DNA of 10,577 bases, taken from Gallionella sp. (GTDB lineage: Bacteria > Pseudomonadota > Gammaproteobacteria > Burkholderiales > Gallionellaceae). Position 1 is the stretch's first letter. Each line of letters opens with the position of its first letter. The notes beneath the pieces were generated by a model. The model did not search any database, had not been told where the DNA came from, and saw only the letters and a program-made list of their open reading frames with translations. The DNA is taken from NCBI GenBank assembly GCA_017880945.1, contig JADGRM010000053.1, positions 1 through 10,577 of the forward strand. Direction: 5' to 3'. Made by a program: the position numbers and the translations under genes. This document shows positions 6,789 through 10,577 of this stretch, one piece after another.

Positions 6789-7022
6789 TTACTTTTGATG
6801 CGCCAGGACATAGTCAATGGCTTGTTGTACGGTGGTGATCTTTTCTGCATCTTCGTCCGGAATGTCGCATTCGAACTCTTCTTCAAGAGCCATCACCAGT
6901 TCAACGGTATCCAAAGAGTCGGCACCCAAATCGTTGACAAAAGAAGATTCGTTCTTGACTTCAGTTTCGTTTACGCCCAATTGCTCGGCAACGATCTTTT
7001 TAACGCGTTGTTCAATAGACAT
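6789..7022 (-). CDS. acpP: Acyl carrier protein
   Basis: A 77-residue acidic helical carrier for growing fatty acyl chains in the cytoplasm. The phosphopantetheine site is S36 in LGADSLDTVELVMALEEEF; the helix I start SIEQRVKKIVAEQLGV and the acidic IPDEDAEKI segment are typical. The length is the standard 77-78. GGGAGGA a few bases upstream of the ATG at 7022 is the strongest ribosome binding site seen here, fitting the high abundance of ACP. It is normally directly after fabG, but here an unrelated divergent gene pair lies between. An extended -10 promoter is visible upstream, so expression does not depend on read-through from fabG. Confidence 0.98.
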   Translation of the reverse strand: MSIEQRVKKIVAEQLGVNETEVKNESSFVNDLGADSLDTVELVMALEEEFECDIPDEDAEKITTVQQAIDYVLAHQK

Positions 7023-7064
7023 CTTTATCCTCCCACCATGATTAAAATTCGAAAAAGCAGTGGC

Positions 7065-7109
7065 ATTGTATCAAATTTGCCCAAAATTCCAAACAACTTG
7101 TCCAAACAA
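7065..7109 (-). promoter_or_regulatory. acpP promoter with direct repeats at the -35 region
   Basis: On the minus strand TGATACAAT (7073-7065) is a good extended -10 box, 42 bases before the acpP ATG. A weak -35 (TTGGAA, 7092-7087) lies 16 bases upstream. Two exact copies of TTGTTTGGA (7109-7101 and 7096-7088), 13 bases apart, overlap the -35 position and may bind a regulator or be part of it. No transcription start data are available. Confidence 0.6.
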
Positions 7110-7122
7110 TTTGTATTGGGTA

Positions 7123-7154
7123 CGGCCAGGTTATTTTAAGTATATTCCTGGCCG
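7123..7154. repeat. Inverted repeat CGGCCAGG upstream of acpP
   Basis: CGGCCAGG at 7123-7130 and CCTGGCCG at 7147-7154 form a perfect 8-bp inverted repeat around a 16-base AT-only centre. It lies about 30 bases upstream of the acpP -35 region and 40 bases past the stop of the 51-residue gene. No T run follows it on either strand, so an operator is more likely than a terminator (inference). Confidence 0.55.
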
Positions 7155-7193
7155 GATCAGCCTGTCCTTTGGAGAGGAAGGCAGATTGGAGAA

Positions 7194-7349
7194 TCAGACC
7201 GATGTCATCTCTTCAGCGGGCGGCGGAGTCTGGTCATTCTGCGGCTGCTCGCCCTGGGGGGCGATTTTTCGCTGACGCTTTTCTTCCTGCTTCTTTTTCT
7301 TGGCGATCTCTTTTTGACGCTTTTCGAACGTGTAATTTGTTTTGGCCAT
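7194..7349 (-). CDS. Small lysine-rich protein of unknown function (51 aa)
   Basis: A 51-residue protein starting MAKTNYTFEKRQKEIAKKKK. Residues about 9-29 are almost wholly charged (KRQKEIAKKKKQEEKRQRK) and likely form a basic helix that could bind nucleic acid or ribosomes. The tail (PQGEQPQNDQTPPPAEE) is Pro/Gln-rich, acidic and probably disordered. The frame is open upstream to 7505, but the ATG at 7349 is preferred because AGGA lies 6 bases before it and the upstream residues look non-coding. The NYTFEKRQKEIAKKKK type of N-terminus recalls small uncharacterised proteins of other proteobacteria; I cannot name the family. The gene is divergent from the parA-like gene and lies upstream of acpP on the same strand. 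Function unknown. Confidence 0.75.
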   Translation of the reverse strand: MAKTNYTFEKRQKEIAKKKKQEEKRQRKIAPQGEQPQNDQTPPPAEEMTSV

Positions 7350-7524
7350 TTGCGATCCTATTTCAATATAAATTTTGGTTGGGGGTGAACTATGATAACA
7401 GGTACTTATTTCTTTAATGACTTTTAAGTCCGCAGGACAAGATAGTCTAGTCTGTCTGCTAGAATAGTTCCAACAGCATAGTTCCAACAGCAATGTGGAA
7501 ATCAACTCCGACTCTCACTGAACA
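7350..7524. other. Divergent intergenic region between the 51-aa gene and the parA-like gene
   Basis: These 175 bases should hold promoters for both divergent genes. The leader of the minus-strand gene has a good ribosome binding site. On the plus strand TAGAAT (7460-7465) is a possible -10, but I see no well-spaced -35 box. There is no purine-rich ribosome binding site just before the parA-like ATG (the preceding bases are CTCACTGAACA). A 14-bp tandem duplication lies at 7464-7491. Confidence 0.5.
7464..7491. repeat. Perfect 14-bp tandem duplication
   Basis: ATAGTTCCAACAGC occurs twice head to tail at 7464-7477 and 7478-7491, with no mismatch. It lies 34 bases upstream of the parA-like start codon. 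It may be a slippage duplication or a pair of regulator sites. Confidence 0.9.
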
Positions 7525-8289
7525 ATGACTATAGTCGCTGTATTTAACCAGAAGGGCGGAGTAGGAAAAACCACTACGGTTCTTAATCTGGCTGCTGCGC
7601 TGGCTCGTCGTGGCCGGCAACCCATTGGTTCGACCTTGATCCGCAGGCTCAATCAGCGCCGTTACCGGCACACCGCCCATTCCGGCGATGACAGTATTTA
7701 CAGCCTGTTTCAGCGCAATCGCCCATTGCGCGAGCTGATACGCGAATCCGCCAGCGGAATCAGTGTCATCCCGTCACACGTCGAACTGTCCAAAGTGGAC
7801 GCATTGCATGGCAAGGGTTACAACGCAATCAACAAGCTGAACACCAGTTTACTGGCGGAAAAAGCCAGAGCCGGGAACACCCCCTGGATAATAGACTGCA
7901 GCCCGTTGGTTGGGGTGCTTTATCTCAATGCTATATTCGCCTGCGATGGTGTCATCGTTCCGATCTCGGCCGACTACTTATCCATGAATGGCGCCATAAA
8001 GATCAGGAAAACGCTGCATGCGCTGGAGCAAGTCCTGAAGCGCCGCGTAAATCGCCGTTATCTGATCACCCGTTTTGATACGCGAAGAGGCATGGCGAAG
8101 ATTATCTTGAACAATGCGCAAACAGAATTTGGTGCGGAAGTGTGCCAAACCATCATCGCAGAAAACGTCAGCCTGGCGGAAAGTCCGGCATTGAACAAAA
8201 ACATCTTCGAGCACGCCCCCGACAGCCGCGGAGCGCAGGATTACAACGCGCTGCTGGACGAATTACTGGCTGACGGATTTATAAAGTAG
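7525..8289 (+). pseudogene. Orphan ParA-type ATPase gene, probably damaged by three compensating single-base deletions
   Basis: A 254-codon open frame of the ParA/MinD P-loop ATPase family, the only clear plus-strand gene here. KGGVGKTTT (residues 10-18) is an intact deviant Walker A, IIDCSPLVGVLYLNAIFACDGVIVPISADYLSM holds Walker B and following strands, and the C-terminal half looks intact. Residues 36-53, however, are unlike the family. The other frames encode the expected motif: 7629-7652 reads FDLDPQAQ and 7655-7681 reads SAVTGTPPI, before the original frame resumes at GDDS (7684). Three one-base losses, near 7628, 7653 and 7683, explain this and cancel to one codon. The conserved aspartates of DxDPQ, needed for ATPase switching, are lost as read. 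There is no ribosome binding site and no parB nearby. It could instead be an intact gene with sequencing errors, or a repurposed protein. Confidence 0.75.
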
Positions 8290-8359
8290 TAAGGCGATCC
8301 TGCAACCTGTGAGGGTTCCAAAACCTGCCATAGTCGTCACATGCACTTGGAATACCCCC

Positions 8360-8575
8360 TCAGTCATGTTTAACAATCAGCGACAGCACCTCTTCTATAT
8401 CCAATGACTGGCCATCTGTTTTATCGAGGTTAATTGTCCTGCATTGTGTCACTTCGCAATGGTGGTACATCTGGCGCAACTTGCGTTCTGCATCCGGCAA
8501 ATCCTTGCCATGAATCAGGACGCTCTCGACTTTTTGCCCATCCCGTGTCTTCACGGAGAAATCGAATTTCAGCAT
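8360..8575 (-). CDS. Conserved-looking small protein of unknown function (71 aa)
   Basis: A 71-residue soluble protein on the same strand as fabG, starting 30 bases after the fabG stop with GGGGAAG a few bases before the ATG, so it is probably the last gene of the fabHDG transcript. The pattern suggests two beta strands (KFDFSVKT, ESVLIHG), a helix (DLPDAERKLRQMYHH) and a third strand (EVTQCRTINL), then a short amphipathic C-terminal helix (IEEVLSLIVKH). There is one cysteine in HHCEV and one in QCRT. There is no signal peptide or membrane segment. I do not recognise the family. It ends convergently with the parA-like gene, 70 bases apart. Good start signals, sensible composition and operon position support a real gene. 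Confidence 0.72.
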   Translation of the reverse strand: MLKFDFSVKTRDGQKVESVLIHGKDLPDAERKLRQMYHHCEVTQCRTINLDKTDGQSLDIEEVLSLIVKHD

Positions 8576-8605
8576 GACTTCCCCAAAATAATTACAACAG
8601 CCATC

Positions 8606-9349
8606 CTACTCCATGTACAACCCGCCATTCACATGCAAGGTAACACCCGTGATGTAAGCTGCGCCAGGACCCGCCAGAAAGGCTACGGCAGCAGCGATGT
8701 CGGCAGGCTGGCCGAGACGCTTCAGCGGCACGTGTTCGATCAGTTTGGCTCGTTGTTCTTCGCCCAAGGCATGAGTCATGTCGGTATCGATAAAGCCCGG
8801 GGCGACGCAGTTCACGGTGATGTTGCGGCTGCCGATCTCCTGCGCGAGAGATTTGGTGAATCCGATCATGCCCGCCTTGGAAGCGGCATAGTTAGCCTGT
8901 CCGGGATTGCCCATACTGCCAACTACCGAGGAGATGCTGATGATGCGCCCGCCCCTGGCTTTCATCATGGCGCGCAACACCGCGCGGCTCAGACGGAACA
9001 CCGATTTAAGATTGGTCGCCAGCACGTCGTCCCACTCTTCGTCGGTCATACGCGCAAGCAGGTTGTCGCGGGTGATGCCGGCGTTATTCACCAGTATTGA
9101 GATTTCGCCGAACTGTTTGCGCAGCTCGCCCAGTACTTGTTCGGTTTGTGCTAGGTCGTTGACGTTCAACGTCATGCCGATGCCCTTGATACCAGCCGCA
9201 TCGAGATAAGCGCTGATCGCTTGAGCGCCTTTGTCGCTGGTGGCCGTTCCGATCACGGTCGCTCCCTGCTTGCCCAGTTCCAGCGCGATGGCTTGGCCGA
9301 TGCCGCGACTGGCTCCGGTCACTAAGGCGATTTGTCCTTGCAGTGTCAT
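8606..9349 (-). CDS. fabG: 3-oxoacyl-[acyl-carrier-protein] reductase
   Basis: A 247-residue short-chain dehydrogenase that reduces 3-oxoacyl-ACP to 3-hydroxyacyl-ACP with NADPH. Visible features are the cofactor-binding TGASRGIG (11-18), NNAGITRDNLLARM (88-101), the structural N113, the S-Y-K residues (S141 in ISSVVGSMGNPGQ, Y154 and K158 in YAASK), and VAPGFIDTDMT (182-192). The NNAGITRDNLL and GNPGQANYAASKAG segments are specific to FabG among short-chain dehydrogenases. The ATG overlaps the fabD stop (ATGA), so the two are translationally coupled. Downstream, acpP is not adjacent as usual but lies about 1.6 kb away. Confidence 0.97.
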   Translation of the reverse strand: MTLQGQIALVTGASRGIGQAIALELGKQGATVIGTATSDKGAQAISAYLDAAGIKGIGMTLNVNDLAQTEQVLGELRKQFGEISILVNNAGITRDNLLARMTDEEWDDVLATNLKSVFRLSRAVLRAMMKARGGRIISISSVVGSMGNPGQANYAASKAGMIGFTKSLAQEIGSRNITVNCVAPGFIDTDMTHALGEEQRAKLIEHVPLKRLGQPADIAAAVAFLAGPGAAYITGVTLHVNGGLYME

Positions 9350-10293
9350 GTTGAAGTTTCCTGTACAAAGGTAGTCAGCGCCAGTTTTAGTGCTGCGCCG
9401 TCGTTAATGGCGGATGCTTGCTGGTTGGTATCGATACGTTTGTTCAAGCCTGCCAATACTTTCCCCGGTGCACATTCCACGTTGTGGGTGATGCCCTGTT
9501 TGCCGAATTCCAGCACGGTTTCGACCCAGCGTACCGGCGAATACAATTGACGCACCAGCGCATCTTTGATTGATGCGCTATCTGAATAACTTTTCACATC
9601 GGCATTGTGCAGCACCGGAATGGCCGGAGCATGCACTGCGACATTGACCAGATAGTTGCGCAACTGCTCCGCCGCGTCCTTCAGTAAAATGCAATGCGAC
9701 GGCACGCTCATCGGCAGCATGATCGCGCGCTTCGCGCCCCTGGTTTTGGCCAGTTCCATGCCACGCTCCACTGCCGCGCGATTCCCGGCGATCACCACTT
9801 GTCCGGGAGAATTGTAATTCACCGCTTCCAGCACTTCGCCTTGCGCGCCTTCGCTACATACGGCACGCACCACATCGTCATCCAGTCCGAGTATCGCCGC
9901 GATGCCACCCACTCCCTCCGGCACGGCTTGCTGCATGCACTGCGCACGATAGCGCACCAGCGGCAGCGCATCGGCAAAGCGCAACGCACCCGCAGCGACC
10001 AGCGCGGTGTATTCACCCAGGCTGTGTCCGGCCATCATGGTTGGTTTTGCACCATTCTGTGACTGCCAGGCGCGATACACCGCCACGCCGGCGGTAAGCA
10101 TGATGGGCTGCGTGTTCACAGTGAGGTTCAGATCGGCATCGCTGCCTTCCGCGACCAGTTGCCACAGGTCTTGTTTCAACACATCGGAGGCTTCGGTGAA
10201 GGTGTCACGCACCGCGGCAAAGTCAGCGTAGCCATTCATCATGCCGCGCGATTGCGAACCTTGGCCGGGAAATACGAAAGCGAATTTAGTCAT
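9346..10293 (-). CDS. fabD: Malonyl-CoA:ACP transacylase
   Basis: A 315-residue enzyme that transfers malonyl from CoA to ACP, supplying the elongation substrate. Visible features are FPGQGSQSRGM (8-18, with the oxyanion Q11), the nucleophile S91 in GHSLGEYTAL, R116 in VRYRAQCMQQAVP, and the catalytic H200 in SVPSHC. GQVVIAG (164-170) is also typical. Length is normal for FabD. The ATG at 10293 follows the fabH stop by 9 bases with only a weak AGAG ribosome binding site, so coupling to fabH is likely. It overlaps fabG by four bases. Confidence 0.97.
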   Translation of the reverse strand: MTKFAFVFPGQGSQSRGMMNGYADFAAVRDTFTEASDVLKQDLWQLVAEGSDADLNLTVNTQPIMLTAGVAVYRAWQSQNGAKPTMMAGHSLGEYTALVAAGALRFADALPLVRYRAQCMQQAVPEGVGGIAAILGLDDDVVRAVCSEGAQGEVLEAVNYNSPGQVVIAGNRAAVERGMELAKTRGAKRAIMLPMSVPSHCILLKDAAEQLRNYLVNVAVHAPAIPVLHNADVKSYSDSASIKDALVRQLYSPVRWVETVLEFGKQGITHNVECAPGKVLAGLNKRIDTNQQASAINDGAALKLALTTFVQETST

Positions 10294-10302
10294 CTCTAAA
10301 AC

Positions 10303-10577
10303 CTACCACTTGATTAAAACTGCACCCCAGGTGAACCCGCCACCCACGGCCTCCAATATAATATGCTGGCCAGCCTTGATGCGCCCGTCACGCACCGCAG
10401 TATCCAATGCCAATGGGATCGATGCCGCCGAGGTATTGCCGTGAGTGGCGACCGTAACGATCACGTTGTCCATGCTCAATCCCAGTTTCCTGGCGGTGGC
10501 TTCCATGATACGGATGTTGGCCTGATGCGGCACCAGCCAGGCAATGTCCGAACCTTGCAGATTATTTTCTGCCAGAA
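10303..10577 (-). CDS. fabH: 3-oxoacyl-[acyl-carrier-protein] synthase III, C-terminal part (cut by the window edge)
   Basis: The last 90 residues of KAS III, which condenses acetyl-CoA with malonyl-ACP to start fatty acid synthesis. The catalytic histidine is in LVPHQANIRI and the catalytic asparagine in THGNTSAAS. The two are 30 residues apart, as H244 and N274 are in E. coli FabH. The C-terminus GGGFTWGAVLIKW is typical. The frame is open to the right edge and the N-terminal part with the active-site cysteine lies outside. The fabH-fabD-fabG order identifies it as FabH rather than another thiolase-fold synthase. Confidence 0.97.
   Translation of the reverse strand, partial: LAENNLQGSDIAWLVPHQANIRIMEATARKLGLSMDNVIVTVATHGNTSAASIPLALDTAVRDGRIKAGQHIILEAVGGGFTWGAVLIKW

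Noticed and set aside
7422..7432. An 11-base match (TTTTAAGTCCG) to the tRNA-Leu anticodon region at 803-813, as a possible att remnant
   Set aside because: Matches of this length are expected by chance in 10 kb, and neighbouring bases do not extend it. It also lies outside the tRNA 3' end used by integrases.
7350..7505. A 52-codon upstream extension of the 51-residue gene
   Set aside because: The ATG at 7349 has its own ribosome binding site, and the extension crosses the 14-bp tandem repeat with non-coding-like residues.
7525..8289. The ParA-like gene as part of an active chromosome or plasmid partition system
   Set aside because: No parB, no parS-like repeats and no replication gene are nearby, and the conserved DxDPQ motif is lost as read.
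8290..8359. A bidirectional terminator between the convergent parA-like and 71-residue genes
   Set aside because: Only a 4-bp stem (AACC/GGTT) with no T run is visible. I see no supportable element in these 70 bases.
1..10577. CRISPR array, insertion sequence with terminal repeats, or riboswitch
   Set aside because: No regularly spaced direct repeats, no transposase other than the integrase fragment and no recognisable riboswitch fold were seen on either strand.

Overview
The window looks like chromosome of a betaproteobacterium. The gene order fabH-fabD-fabG-acpP-fabF-pabC-mltG-tmk-holB-tatD, followed by a tRNA-Gly/Cys/Leu operon, fits that class. A Nitrosomonadales or Gallionellaceae-type genome is my guess from protein style only; I could not test it. 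Almost all real genes lie on the minus strand, so transcription runs from the right edge to the left.

Right part (10577 to about 8360): the C-terminal end of fabH, then fabD and fabG, make the initiation and first reduction enzymes of type II fatty acid synthesis. The fabD and fabG reading frames overlap by 4 bases (ATGA). A 71-residue protein of unknown function follows fabG on the same strand.

Middle insert (about 8290 to 7194): the usual fabG-acpP junction is interrupted by a divergent pair foreign to lipid synthesis. These are an orphan ParA-type ATPase on the plus strand and a 51-residue lysine-rich protein on the minus strand. The parA gene carries what look like three single-base deletions within about 58 bases. 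Together they restore the frame but erase the conserved DxDPQ motif.

Core (7154 to 1134): acpP has its own promoter region, with an extended -10, direct repeats and an inverted repeat. It is followed by fabF (probable TTG start), pabC, mltG, tmk, holB and tatD, mostly with short gaps or overlaps. This joins the acyl carrier and condensing enzyme to folate (pabC), cell wall (mltG), dTMP (tmk) and replication clamp loader (holB) functions. The pilZ gene often found between holB and tatD is absent; a REP-like palindrome sits there instead.

Left part (1100 to 1): a near-consensus promoter drives tRNA-Gly(GCC), tRNA-Cys(GCA) and tRNA-Leu(UAA), the same order as E. coli glyW-cysT-leuZ. Beyond the tRNA-Leu 3' end lie a terminator, five copies of a 9-bp repeat and the first 185 codons of a P4-type tyrosine integrase. 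This is the edge of a tRNA-targeted genomic island that continues off the left end of the window.
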